NCBI GenBank assembly: GCA_001794825.1
Contig: MGLK01000012.1
Span: 151,054-215,053 of the forward strand
DNA from: Caulobacterales bacterium RIFCSPHIGHO2_01_FULL_70_19
GTDB taxonomy: Bacteria; Pseudomonadota; Alphaproteobacteria; Caulobacterales; Caulobacteraceae
DNA: 64,000 nt
Direction: 5' to 3'
Shown here one piece after another: positions 1-8,165 of this stretch. Positions within the stretch are counted from its first letter, which is position 1. Every line of letters starts with the position of its first letter. Under the pieces are notes generated by a model. It had not been told where the DNA came from and did no database searches. It worked only from the letters and a program-made list of their open reading frames with translations. The translations under genes were made by a program, and so were the position numbers.

Positions 1-128
1 TGGACTACATCAAACCGGACCGGGTGCACGTCATGGTCGCCGGCCGCATCGTGGCCTCGGGCGGCCCGGAGATGGCGCACCAGCTGGAGGCGGAAGGGTA
101 CGACAAGTACCTGCCGGAAGCCGCGTGA
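1..128 (+). CDS. sufC: SUF Fe-S assembly ATPase SufC, C-terminal fragment
   Basis: Partial gene cut by the window's left edge; only the last 41 codons are present, in the frame starting at base 3 and ending at TGA 126-128. The tail contains [14 protein letters not shown] and ends in YDKYLPEAA, typical of the end of SufC, the ABC-type ATPase of the SufBCD scaffold. The stop overlaps the GTG start of sufD (GTGA), so the genes are translationally coupled. The ATPase motifs lie outside the window; identity rests on the tail and on position before sufD. Confidence 0.85.
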   Translation, partial: DYIKPDRVHVMVAGRIVASGGPEMAHQLEAEGYDKYLPEAA

Positions 129-1153
129 GCGCCCTACCGATCCTCGATCTGAAGGACGCGTCCAGCTTTCCGTCCCGGCGGACGGAGGCGTGGAAATACA
201 GCGATCTGAGGAAGTTTCTTCGCGAAGCGCCGCAGCCGTCGCCGTCGGCCGCGGTGCCGGTCGCGGGGGGGGGACCGTTCGAGGCGCTCGGCGGCGAGCC
301 GATGGTCTTCGTCAACGGCCGGCCCGTCGACGCCAGCGCGCGGGTCCTGTGCGGCGAGCAGACGGTGCGGCTGCGGCTGATCTCGAAGGCCGAGGGCGCC
401 GGCCACGCCGTCCACGCGCGCATTTCGGCGCGCGCCGGCGCGAAGCTGCTGGTGCTGGAGACGCACGAGGGCGAGGGCGCCGGCTATGTGGCCCACAACC
501 GGCTGGAACTCGATCTCGCTGAGGGCGCCGAGGTGACGCGCCTCGTGCTGACCGACGAGCCCGCGGACGCCATCTCGGTGACCCAGGCGGCGGTGCGGCT
601 GGCGCGGGGCGCGCGGTATCGTCAGACGATCGTGGCGTCGGGCGCGAAGCTGCAACGGCTGGAGACCGAGGTCTCGCATCCGGGCCACGGCGCCGAGGTG
701 CGGCTGGACGGAGCCTATGTGCTGGGCGACAGCCGCCACGCCGACCTGACCAGCGTCGTCGACCACCTGGGCCGCGACGGGACCACCTCGCAGCTGACCA
801 AGGGGGTGGTGAAGGACACGGCGCGCGGCGTCTTCCAGGGCAAGATCATCGTCGAGCGCGGGGCCGACGGCACCGACGCCCGGATGGGCCACCACGCCTT
901 GATCCTGTCGGAGCGGGGCGAGGTCGACGCCAAGCCGGAGCTGATCATCTACGCCGACGAGGTGCAGTGCGCGCACGGCAATACGGTGGGGAATCTGGAC
1001 CAGGCGGCGCTGTTCTACATGCAGCAGCGAGGCCTGCCGCTGGACGAGGCGCGGGCCCTGCTGACGGGGGCCTTCCTGATGGAGGTGGTCGACCGGATCG
1101 AGCCCGAGGGTCCGAGAGAGGTGGTGCGGGAATGGCTGACGGCTCGCCTGTGA
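125..1153 (+). CDS. sufD: Fe-S cluster assembly scaffold protein SufD
   Basis: A 342-residue protein of the SufB/SufD family, partner of SufB and SufC in the cytoplasmic scaffold that builds Fe-S clusters. The N-terminal [12 protein letters not shown] and the C-terminal block with Cys282 and His284 ([12 protein letters not shown]), followed by [16 protein letters not shown], are family hallmarks; the Cys/His pair matches the SufD residues implicated in cluster assembly. It starts at GTG, overlapping the sufC stop by four bases. It is shorter than E. coli SufD (about 420 aa), as is common in alphaproteobacteria. Confidence 0.95.
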   Translation: MSALPILDLKDASSFPSRRTEAWKYSDLRKFLREAPQPSPSAAVPVAGGGPFEALGGEPMVFVNGRPVDASARVLCGEQTVRLRLISKAEGAGHAVHARISARAGAKLLVLETHEGEGAGYVAHNRLELDLAEGAEVTRLVLTDEPADAISVTQAAVRLARGARYRQTIVASGAKLQRLETEVSHPGHGAEVRLDGAYVLGDSRHADLTSVVDHLGRDGTTSQLTKGVVKDTARGVFQGKIIVERGADGTDARMGHHALILSERGEVDAKPELIIYADEVQCAHGNTVGNLDQAALFYMQQRGLPLDEARALLTGAFLMEVVDRIEPEGPREVVREWLTARL

Positions 1154-2373
1154 CCGCCCGCTTCGACCCCTACGCCGCCCGCGCGCAGTTCCCCATCCTG
1201 TCGCGAACGGTGAACGGCAAGCCGCTGGTCTATCTGGACTCGGCCGCCTCGGCACAGAAGCCGCGGGCGGTGATCGACGCCCTGACGGCGGCGATGGAGG
1301 GCAGCTACGCCAATGTTCACCGCGGGCTGCACACCCTGGCCAACGAGACGACCGAGGCCTTCGAGGCGGCGCGCGAGAGCGTGGCCCGGCTGCTGAACGC
1401 GCCGGCGGCCTCGAACATCGTCTTCACCAAGGGCGGCACCGAGGCGATCAACCTGGTGGCCTCCAGCTTCGGGCAGAACATACGGCCGGGCGACGAGATC
1501 ATCGTCTCGGAGATGGAGCACCACTCCAACATCGTGCCGTGGCACCTGCTGCGCGAGCGGCGCGGCGCGGTGCTGAAGTGGATCCCGGTGCTGGACGACG
1601 GCGCGCTGGACATGGCGGCCTACGCCGGGCTGCTGGGTCCGAAGACCCGCATGGTGGCGGTGACCCACATGTCGAACGTGCTGGGCACCATCAATCCGGT
1701 CGGCGAGATCGTCCGGCTGGCGCACGCGGCCGGGGCGAAGGTGCTGATCGATGGCTGCCAGGGGGCGGTGCACGCCCGGCCCGACGTGCAGGCCATCGGC
1801 TGCGACTTCTACGTCTTCACCGGCCACAAGCTGTACGGCCCCACCGGCATCGGGGCGCTGTACGGGACGGCCGAGGCGCTGGAAGCCCTGCCGCCGTACC
1901 AGGGCGGGGGCGAGATGATCGAGACGGTCGAGCGCGAGCGGGTGACCTATGCGAAGCCGCCGCACCGCTTCGAGGCGGGGACGCCGCCGATCCTCGAGGC
2001 GATCGGTCTCGGCGCGGCGATCGACTGGCTGGAGGGCTTCGATCGCGAGGCGGTGCTGGCCCATGAGCATGCGCTCTACGACCACGCCCGGGCGCGGCTG
2101 GAGGGGGTGAACTGGCTGCGCGTCATCGGCGAGGCTGAAGGGAAGGGGGCCATCCTGACCTTCACCGTCGACGGGGCCCACGCCCACGACATCGCCCAGG
2201 TGATGGACCGCTACGGAGTGGCGGTGCGGGCCGGACTGCACTGCGCGGAGCCGCTGGCGAAAAGGTTCGGCCTGACGTCGAGCGCCCGCGCCTCCTTCGC
2301 CCTATATAACACCGTCGAGGACGCCGACGCGTTCGTCGACGCCCTGACCAAGGCCCGTGAGTTCTTCGCATGA
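1132..2373 (+). CDS. sufS: Cysteine desulfurase SufS
   Basis: A 413-residue PLP enzyme that takes sulfur from cysteine, leaving alanine and an enzyme persulfide that feeds SufBCD. The PLP lysine is K233 in TGHKLYGPTGIG, and the persulfide cysteine is C371 in RAGLHCAEPL, inside the group II desulfurase context. ATG 1132 was chosen because a GAGAGAGG stretch lies just upstream. An alternative GTG at 1150 overlaps the sufD stop but has no ribosome site. The gene overlaps sufD by 22 bases and sufT by four. Confidence 0.96.
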   Translation: MADGSPVTARFDPYAARAQFPILSRTVNGKPLVYLDSAASAQKPRAVIDALTAAMEGSYANVHRGLHTLANETTEAFEAARESVARLLNAPAASNIVFTKGGTEAINLVASSFGQNIRPGDEIIVSEMEHHSNIVPWHLLRERRGAVLKWIPVLDDGALDMAAYAGLLGPKTRMVAVTHMSNVLGTINPVGEIVRLAHAAGAKVLIDGCQGAVHARPDVQAIGCDFYVFTGHKLYGPTGIGALYGTAEALEALPPYQGGGEMIETVERERVTYAKPPHRFEAGTPPILEAIGLGAAIDWLEGFDREAVLAHEHALYDHARARLEGVNWLRVIGEAEGKGAILTFTVDGAHAHDIAQVMDRYGVAVRAGLHCAEPLAKRFGLTSSARASFALYNTVEDADAFVDALTKAREFFA

Positions 2374-2765
2374 CGTCTGAAGCCGCCCGAAAGCCCGACG
2401 ACGCCGCCTTCCAGGACGCCTGGGACGCGCCGCAGAAGGGCGCGCTCGACCAGGCCGAGATCGACCGCCTGACCGACGAGATCGTCGCGGCCCTGAAGAC
2501 CGTCTACGACCCCGAGATCCCGGTCGACATCTACGAGCTGGGGCTGATCTACAAGGTCGACCTGTCCGACGACCGGGACGTGGCCGTGGAGATGACCCTG
2601 ACCGCGCCGGGCTGTCCGGTGGCGGGCGAGATGCCGGGCTGGGTCGAGGACGCCATCCGCAAGGTCGAGGGCGTGCGCTCGGTGCGGGCCGAACTGGTGT
2701 TCGATCCGCCGTGGGATCCCTCGAAGATGAGCGACGAGGCCAAGCTCTCGCTCAACATGTTCTGA
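2370..2765 (+). CDS. sufT: SUF system assembly factor SufT (DUF59/MIP18 family)
   Basis: A 131-residue MIP18/DUF59 protein. It has DPEIPVDIYELGLIY near residue 50 and the conserved TAPGCPVAG cysteine loop in the second half. SufT-type proteins help mature Fe-S enzymes and are normally encoded beside sufS in alphaproteobacteria, as here. The start ATG overlaps the sufS stop (ATGA), indicating coupling. A polar N-terminal extension of about 30 residues precedes the domain. The family call is firm; the exact client proteins cannot be read from sequence. Confidence 0.93.
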   Translation: MTSEAARKPDDAAFQDAWDAPQKGALDQAEIDRLTDEIVAALKTVYDPEIPVDIYELGLIYKVDLSDDRDVAVEMTLTAPGCPVAGEMPGWVEDAIRKVEGVRSVRAELVFDPPWDPSKMSDEAKLSLNMF

Positions 2766-2772
2766 GGCGCGC

Positions 2773-3159
2773 ATGAGCGAACTTCAGACCAGCGCCCGTC
2801 CGCGCCGTCCCCGTCCCGCCGTGGTCACCCTGACCGAGGCGGCGGCCGCCCGCGTGCGCGAGCTGTGCGAGGCCAACGGACACGCGGCGCTTCGCGTCGG
2901 CGTCAGGAACGGCGGCTGCGCGGGGCAGGAGTACACCTTCGCCTTCGCCGAGGAGATCCAGCCGTTCGACGAGGTGGTGACGGACAAGGGCGCGACGGTG
3001 GTGATCGACCCCAAGGCGATCCTGTTCCTGATCGGCGCGGAGATCGACTTCGAGACCACCAGGCTGGCCTCCAAGTTCGTCTTCCGGAATCCCAACGAGA
3101 CCGACGCCTGCGGTTGCGGCGAGAGCGTCACCATCGTCCCGGCGAAGGCCGAAGAATGA
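2773..3159 (+). CDS. sufA: A-type Fe-S carrier SufA (HesB/IscA family)
   Basis: A 128-residue A-type carrier that receives clusters from the SUF scaffold and passes them to apo-proteins. The three cluster-binding cysteines are visible: C49 (GGCAGQEY) and the C-terminal CGC pair C113 and C115. The first 17 residues are a basic, proline-rich extension before the HesB fold. It sits seven bases after sufT and its stop overlaps the metN start, so the SUF cluster runs straight into the methionine importer genes. Confidence 0.94.
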   Translation: MSELQTSARPRRPRPAVVTLTEAAAARVRELCEANGHAALRVGVRNGGCAGQEYTFAFAEEIQPFDEVVTDKGATVVIDPKAILFLIGAEIDFETTRLASKFVFRNPNETDACGCGESVTIVPAKAEE

Positions 3160-4145
3160 TCCGTCTGCAGGGGGTGACGAAGCGCTTCCGCAGCGCGGCG
3201 GGCGAGCGCACGGCGCTGGACGGCGTCGACCTGGAGATCGCCGCCGGCGAGGTGTTCGGCGTGGTCGGCCGGTCCGGCGCGGGGAAGTCGACGCTGGTGC
3301 GGACCATCAACCGGCTGGAGCGGCCCGACGCGGGTCGCGTGTTCGTCGACGGCCAGGAGATCACCGCCCTGGCGCCGGCGGAGCTGCGCGCGGCGCGGCG
3401 CCGTATCGGCATGATCTTCCAGCATTTCAACCTGCTGAACGCGAAGACGGTGGCCGAGAACGTGGCCTTTCCGCTGCGGCTGGAAGGCCGGGGGGGCGCC
3501 GAGGTCGACCGGCGCGTGGCGGAGCTGCTGGCGCGGCTGGGGCTGGCCGAGCACGCCCGCAAGCATCCGGCCCAGCTGTCGGGCGGGCAGAAGCAGCGGG
3601 TCGGCATCGCGCGCGCCCTGGCGACGGAGCCGAAGGTGCTGCTGTGCGACGAGGCGACCAGCGCGCTGGATCCCGAGACCACGGAAGACATCCTGACCCT
3701 GCTCGACCAGCTCAACCGCGAGTTGGGCCTGACCATCGTCCTGATCACCCACCAGATGGAGGTGGTGCGCCGGGTCTGCGACCGGGTGGCGGTGATGAAG
3801 GACGGTCGAGTGGTGGAGCAGGGTGCGACTGCGGACGTCTTCCTGCATCCGCACCACGAGACCACCCGCGCCATGCTGGCCGAGGGCGAGGAGGCGTTCG
3901 ACGCCTCGGTCGTGCCGCCCGGGGCGCGGCTGGCGAAGCTGACCTTCCGCGGCGCGGCCACCTATGAGCCGGAGCTGAGCCGCGTCGCCCGTTCGGTCGG
4001 CGTCGACTATTCGATCCTGTCGGGTCGCATCAGCCGCATCCGCGGCGAACCCTACGGTCAGCTGACGGTGGCCTTCACCGGCGGCGACGCCGAGGCCGCT
4101 GTCGCCCGGCTGACCGACCGCGGCGTGCGGGTGGAGGCGGCCTGA
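3156..4145 (+). CDS. metN: Methionine ABC importer ATP-binding protein MetN
   Basis: A 329-residue ABC ATPase that powers uptake of methionine through MetI with MetQ as binding protein. Walker A is GRSGAGKST with K44. The Q-loop FQHFNLL, the signature LSGGQKQRV, Walker B VLLCDEATSALD and the switch ITHQ all follow in order. The last 90 or so residues form the NIL/ACT-like regulatory domain that in MetN binds methionine and inhibits transport. ATG 3156 overlaps the sufA stop (ATGA). No SAM riboswitch can sit between sufA and metN because there is no gap. Confidence 0.95.
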   Translation: MIRLQGVTKRFRSAAGERTALDGVDLEIAAGEVFGVVGRSGAGKSTLVRTINRLERPDAGRVFVDGQEITALAPAELRAARRRIGMIFQHFNLLNAKTVAENVAFPLRLEGRGGAEVDRRVAELLARLGLAEHARKHPAQLSGGQKQRVGIARALATEPKVLLCDEATSALDPETTEDILTLLDQLNRELGLTIVLITHQMEVVRRVCDRVAVMKDGRVVEQGATADVFLHPHHETTRAMLAEGEEAFDASVVPPGARLAKLTFRGAATYEPELSRVARSVGVDYSILSGRISRIRGEPYGQLTVAFTGGDAEAAVARLTDRGVRVEAA

Positions 4146-4801
4146 TGTTCGACAATGTCGACTGGACCGAGATCGGCCGCGCCACCGTGGACACCCTGCT
4201 GATGCTGGGCGGGTCGCTGGCTCTGACGGTGCTGTTCGGCGTGCCGCTCGGTGTGCTGCTGTACCTGTCGGGCAAGGGGCGGCTGGCCGCGAATCCGGTG
4301 CTGAACGCGGTTCTGTCGTTCGTCGTCAACGTGCTGCGCTCGGTGCCCTTCATCATCCTCCTGATCGTCATGCTGCCGGTGACGGTGCTGCTGGTCGGCA
4401 CCTCGCTGGGGGTGGCCGGGGCCATTCCGCCGCTGGTGGTCGGAGCGGCGCCCTTCTACGCCCGCCTGGTCGAGACCGCCCTTCGGGAGGTGGACAAGGG
4501 TGTCGTCGAGGCCGGGCAGGCGATGGGTGGCACGACCCTCCAGATCGTCACCCGCGCCCTGTTGCCCGAGGCCCTGCCGGGCATCCTCGCCGGCGCGACG
4601 GTGACCGCCATCGCCCTGGTCAGCTACACGGCCATGGCCGGCGTGGTCGGGGCCGGAGGGCTCGGCGACCTCGCCATCCGCTTCGGCTACCAGCGCTTCC
4701 AGACCGACGTCATGATCGTCACCGTGGTGCTGCTCCTGCTGCTGGTGCAGGGGCTCCAGATGCTCGGCGACCGGCTGGTCGCCGCCGTTTCCCACCGCTG
4801 A
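4145..4801 (+). CDS. metI: Methionine ABC importer permease MetI
   Basis: A 218-residue inner-membrane permease with about five hydrophobic helices. It carries the EAA loop that docks on MetN (EAGQAMGGTTLQIVTRALLP, roughly residues 121-140). Length matches MetI (about 217 aa in E. coli). The ATG shares one base with the metN stop (TGATG), giving tight coupling. With metN before and metQ after it, the system is a complete D-methionine/methionine importer. Confidence 0.95.
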   Translation: MFDNVDWTEIGRATVDTLLMLGGSLALTVLFGVPLGVLLYLSGKGRLAANPVLNAVLSFVVNVLRSVPFIILLIVMLPVTVLLVGTSLGVAGAIPPLVVGAAPFYARLVETALREVDKGVVEAGQAMGGTTLQIVTRALLPEALPGILAGATVTAIALVSYTAMAGVVGAGGLGDLAIRFGYQRFQTDVMIVTVVLLLLLVQGLQMLGDRLVAAVSHR

Positions 4802-4823
4802 TCGCTCTCCCGAAAGGCCCTCC

Positions 4824-5627
4824 ATGCTCCGCCGTTCCTTTTTCGTCGCCGCCGCCGCGTTGACCCTCGCCGCCTGCAGCCGGGGCGGGGAGGCGGACGT
4901 CGATCCGAACGCCCCGCTGCTGGTCGGGGCCACGGCCGTGCCGCACGCCGAGATTCTCGAGCACATCAAGCCGGCGCTGGCGGCCGAGGGCGTCGAGATC
5001 GAGATCAAGGTGTTCAACGACTACGTCCAGCCGAACACCCAGCTGGCCGAGCGGCGGCTGGACGCCAACTACTTCCAGACAAAGCCTTATCTGGACGAGT
5101 TCAACGCCGCCCGAGGGACAGGGCTGATCACGGTGGCGGGAGTGCACGTCGAGCCGCTCGGCGCCTATTCGCGCCGCCACCGCTCCCTCGCCGACCTGCC
5201 GGACGGGGCGGACGTGGCGGTGCCCAACGACGCCTCCTCGATCGGCCGGTCGCTGATCCTCCTGCAGGACGCCGGTCTGATCCGCCTGAAGGATCCGGCC
5301 AATCCGCTGCAGAGCCTGCGCGACATTGCGGCCAACCCGAAGAACCTGCGCTTCCGCGAGCTGGAGTCGGCGACCCTGCCGCGAGTGCTCGACCAGGTCG
5401 ACATGGCGGTGATCAACACCAACTACGCCCTGGACGCGGGGCTGAACCCCCGGCGGGACGCGCTGACCATGGAGGGCGGCGACAGCCCCTATGTGAACTA
5501 CCTCGTCGCCCGCCCCGACAATCGCGACGACCCTCGCATCCGCGCACTGGCCGAGGCGCTGCGCGGACAGGCGGTGAAGGACTTCATCGCGGAGAAGTAC
5601 CAGGGTGCGGTGATCCCCGCGAACTAG
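4824..5627 (+). CDS. metQ: Methionine-binding lipoprotein MetQ (NlpA family)
   Basis: A 267-residue periplasmic binding lipoprotein. The signal peptide ends in the lipobox LAAC with Cys18 as the lipidated residue. The mature part carries NlpA-family landmarks such as VPHAEILEHIKP, NDYVQPN and DANYFQTKPYLDEFN, and ends in FIAEKYQGAVIP. It follows metI after 22 bases containing the ribosome site GAAAGGC, completing metNIQ. The ligand is methionine or a related sulfur amino acid by family; sequence alone cannot exclude a relative. Confidence 0.94.
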   Translation: MLRRSFFVAAAALTLAACSRGGEADVDPNAPLLVGATAVPHAEILEHIKPALAAEGVEIEIKVFNDYVQPNTQLAERRLDANYFQTKPYLDEFNAARGTGLITVAGVHVEPLGAYSRRHRSLADLPDGADVAVPNDASSIGRSLILLQDAGLIRLKDPANPLQSLRDIAANPKNLRFRELESATLPRVLDQVDMAVINTNYALDAGLNPRRDALTMEGGDSPYVNYLVARPDNRDDPRIRALAEALRGQAVKDFIAEKYQGAVIPAN

Positions 5628-5711
5628 GGCGGGACGCCGTCAGGTTCCGGATGTTCACCGGGCCGGTGCTATCCCGCGAGCTGTCTCGCCCCCGCCAGCA
5701 GGAAGTCCGTG

Positions 5712-6185
5712 ATGATCCGTAGTCTCGCCGCCGCCGCCTTCGCCCTCGTCCTCGCGGCGTCCGCGCCGGCGTTTGCGGGCGCGCCGCTGCAGGATGACGA
5801 CCAGTCCCGGGCGCTGGCGCTGCTGGTCCAGGCGCGTGAGGCGCCGGCCGTGCAGGAAGCCGAGAGCCACCTGGAGGCGGCGCTCCGGGCGACGATGCAG
5901 AGACTCGACCGGGACTTCGCCCGACGCGAGGCGAGGGCGCGCGATCTGAGCGCCGAGGTGGCCGAGGCGCGTGAAGCCGGGGACAACGCCAAACTCAACC
6001 TTCTCGCAGGGGAAGCGGATCAGCTGCGATCCTATTTCGCTCCGCTGCGCGAGCGCGCTCTGGCGGATCCGGCTGTGATCGCCGCGCGACAGCGGATGGA
6101 GGAGGCCATGATGACGCGCATGACCGAGCTGGACCCCGACGCGCCGGCCCTGATCGCCCGCGTGCGCGCCTCAATGGGGAACTGA
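5712..6185 (+). CDS. Exported helical protein of unknown function
   Basis: A 157-residue protein not recognised as a named family. It opens with a Sec signal peptide (MIRSLAAAAFALVLAASAPAFA, cut after about residue 22). The mature part is rich in Ala, Glu, Arg and Leu and looks almost fully helical, with coiled-coil-like stretches around residues 40-135 and no cysteine. The ATG at 5712 is preferred over GTG 5709 because the AGGAAG ribosome site is six bases upstream of it. It stands alone between metQ and a convergent acyltransferase gene, probably as a periplasmic protein. Confidence 0.75.
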   Translation: MIRSLAAAAFALVLAASAPAFAGAPLQDDDQSRALALLVQAREAPAVQEAESHLEAALRATMQRLDRDFARREARARDLSAEVAEAREAGDNAKLNLLAGEADQLRSYFAPLRERALADPAVIAARQRMEEAMMTRMTELDPDAPALIARVRASMGN

Positions 6186-6192
6186 AGCCGCC

Positions 6193-6984
6193 TCAGGGCG
6201 CGCCGGTTCGCGCCGCCCGCGCCGCCTCGTCGGGGGTGGGGACCTGCACGGCGGGCGTGACCGGCCGGCCGGTCGCCTCCGCCACCAGTTCGGCTGTTCT
6301 GTCCTCGACCGCCGACTCCAGCCGGGCGAGGAACTCGTCCTTGGGCAGGCCGACAGGGATGGAGTCGAGGAACTCCACCGTGGCCGTGCCCGGGGTCTTG
6401 CGGAACGCCTCCTGCGGCCAGAACAGGCCGAGGTTGGTGGCGACCGGGACCACGGGCATGTCGAAGTCGCGGTACATGTGCCAGACGCCGGAGCGGTAGC
6501 GGTACTTCTCGCCGATCCGGGCCAGATTGCCCTCGGGATAGATCAGGATCCGTCGGCCCTCGCGGTGGGCGTCGGCGGCGCGGGACTTGAGCGCCTCGCG
6601 GGCTTCTCGGCCGCCGCAGTTGTTGACCACGATGGCGCCGAGCTTGCCGAGCACCGTCGCCATCAACGGGAATTTCTCGAGGTGGTCGCCGGTGACGAAG
6701 GCGAGGTCCTCGAAGCGGTCGTAGACCGAAAAGCCGTCGCCCCAGCTCTGGTGCTTGGCGGCGAGGATGAAGGCGCCGGCAGGCAGGCGATCCTCGCCGC
6801 GGTACCGGATGTCGATGCCGGCGAGGAGCCTCATCGCCTGCACCATGCGACGGACGTAGCGGCGGATGATCCAGCCGGTGGCGCGGCGACCGGGAAGCAG
6901 GGCCGCGACCACCGCCGCCAGGGTGTAGGCGATGGACAGCGACCAGTAGGCGACGGCGAAGGCGAAGCTGCGCATTGGGGTCAC
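6193..6984 (-). CDS. 1-acyl-sn-glycerol-3-phosphate acyltransferase (PlsC family)
   Basis: A 263-residue membrane acyltransferase that would transfer a fatty acyl group to lysophosphatidic acid in phospholipid synthesis. An N-terminal membrane helix (about residues 8-30) precedes the catalytic HX4D box HQSWGD (His78, Asp83). The second acceptor-binding motif is YPEGNLARIG, where EGN replaces the usual EGT. A VPVATNLG block follows, and the tail is Ala- and Arg-rich. It lies 28 bases downstream of the diguanylate cyclase gene on the same strand and is probably co-transcribed. Genomes often hold several PlsC-like genes, so the exact acceptor is uncertain. Confidence 0.88.
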   Translation of the reverse strand: MTPMRSFAFAVAYWSLSIAYTLAAVVAALLPGRRATGWIIRRYVRRMVQAMRLLAGIDIRYRGEDRLPAGAFILAAKHQSWGDGFSVYDRFEDLAFVTGDHLEKFPLMATVLGKLGAIVVNNCGGREAREALKSRAADAHREGRRILIYPEGNLARIGEKYRYRSGVWHMYRDFDMPVVPVATNLGLFWPQEAFRKTPGTATVEFLDSIPVGLPKDEFLARLESAVEDRTAELVAEATGRPVTPAVQVPTPDEAARAARTGAP

Positions 6985-7012
6985 CCTGACCGGATTCGCG
7001 CCGGCGCGTTCG

Positions 7013-8068
7013 TCAGGCGGCGCGGTCGCGGGTTTCCGCCGAGGTCACCCGGTTCCGGCCCGCACGCTTGGAGGCGTAAAGGGCGGCGTCGGCGCGTTCC
7101 AGGAGCGCCGAACCGCACTCGTCGGGCCGACGCACCGCGAAGCCGGCGGAAATGGTGACGGCGCCGAGTTCGTCGTTGGTCGATCGGCGCCTCAGGCTGC
7201 GCGAGGCGATCTCCTTGCGGATGGCCTCGAGCGCGGTCTCGACCTGTTCGGGCGTCTCGTTCGGGAAGATCATGGCGAACTCCTCGCCGCCGTAACGCGC
7301 CGCCACGCGGGGAGGACGGGCCGAGCGGCCCATCACGCTGGCGACGTAGCGCAGCACCTGGTCGCCGGTCTGGTGGCCCCACGTGTCGTTGAAGCGCTTG
7401 AAGTAGTCGATGTCGAGCACCGCCAGGATCAGGGTCTCGCCCTCGGCGTCGGCCTGGTCGCACGCGGCGGCGAGATGTTCGTCGAAGGCCTTCCGGTTCG
7501 CCAGATTCGTCAGGGCGTCGGTCATCGCGTCGCGCCGCACCTGCTCCAGATGCTCGCGCAGCCGGGCGACCTCGCGGGTGGAGGCGTCCAGCTTTTTCTC
7601 GAGGGTCTCGTTCTCGCGCTGCACCCGGCGGGTCGCCGCGGTCAGGCCGGTGACGATGGTCTTGAGCTCGCCGCCATCCCCGGCGGCGTCGATGCTGGTC
7701 GCCGCCTTGTCGAGGGTCTGGCCGTAGGCGGCCTGCGTGCGATGAGCCCTGGCGATGGCGTTCGAGACGCTGGCCAGCTCCCGGTCCAGCACCCGCCCGG
7801 CGTCGCGGATCTCTTCGCTCAGACGGCCCCGCGGCAGGTATTCGGCCGCCAGCATGTCGGCGGTCGCCTCCGTGAATGGCTCGGCGGCGGCCAGGATGCG
7901 GCGGATCTCGCGGCCCAGCGCCCCCTCCGGGTCGCCAAGAGCGTGCAGCCAGAGCTCGAAATTGACCGGAGTCGGCCAGACGCCGGCGCGCTCCATTTCG
8001 TCGATGACCTGCCGCGACAGGCTGTAGGCTTCCGGTCCCCGAAGGGTGGTTTCTACCGATGCCGGCAT
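7013..8068 (-). CDS. GGDEF diguanylate cyclase with degenerate inhibitory site
   Basis: A 351-residue soluble protein likely to make cyclic di-GMP from two GTP. The C-terminal GGDEF domain (about residues 190-345) has the active-site GGEEF at 260-264 and TISAGFAVR further on. The first 130 residues resemble a helical sensory domain found in other alphaproteobacterial cyclases, and a coiled-coil-like segment with ENETLEKKLDASTREV links the two. The usual RxxD product-inhibition site upstream of GGEEF reads RPPR (251-254), so Asp is replaced. No membrane helix is seen. A CtrA-like box lies 65 bases upstream. Confidence 0.92.
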   Translation of the reverse strand: MPASVETTLRGPEAYSLSRQVIDEMERAGVWPTPVNFELWLHALGDPEGALGREIRRILAAAEPFTEATADMLAAEYLPRGRLSEEIRDAGRVLDRELASVSNAIARAHRTQAAYGQTLDKAATSIDAAGDGGELKTIVTGLTAATRRVQRENETLEKKLDASTREVARLREHLEQVRRDAMTDALTNLANRKAFDEHLAAACDQADAEGETLILAVLDIDYFKRFNDTWGHQTGDQVLRYVASVMGRSARPPRVAARYGGEEFAMIFPNETPEQVETALEAIRKEIASRSLRRRSTNDELGAVTISAGFAVRRPDECGSALLERADAALYASKRAGRNRVTSAETRDRAA

Positions 8069-8132
8069 GCAGGCGTCCCTGACCCTCCGCCCTCCGCGGG
8101 CGGTCGCTGGCAGGAGGCTAGACCAGCGTTCC

Positions 8133-8147
8133 GTAACGGCGGGTTAA
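8133..8147 (-). promoter_or_regulatory. Candidate CtrA box upstream of the diguanylate cyclase
   Basis: On the minus strand the bases read TTAACCCGCCGTTAC, that is TTAA-N7-TTAC. The consensus for the cell-cycle regulator CtrA in Caulobacterales is TTAA-N7-TTAA, so seven of eight bases match with exact spacing. It lies 65 bases upstream of the cyclase start, in the 97-base gap after the helicase gene. TTAA is rare in this GC-rich DNA. Binding itself is an inference. Confidence 0.45.
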
Positions 8148-8165
8148 GCGTGACGGCCGGCGGCG

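Noticed and set aside
1015..2241. Long open frame antisense to sufS
   Set aside because: Third-position GC bias of sufS creates it; no motif, ribosome site or neighbour context supports it.
3120..3160. SAM riboswitch before metN
   Set aside because: sufA and metN overlap by four bases, leaving no room for a leader.
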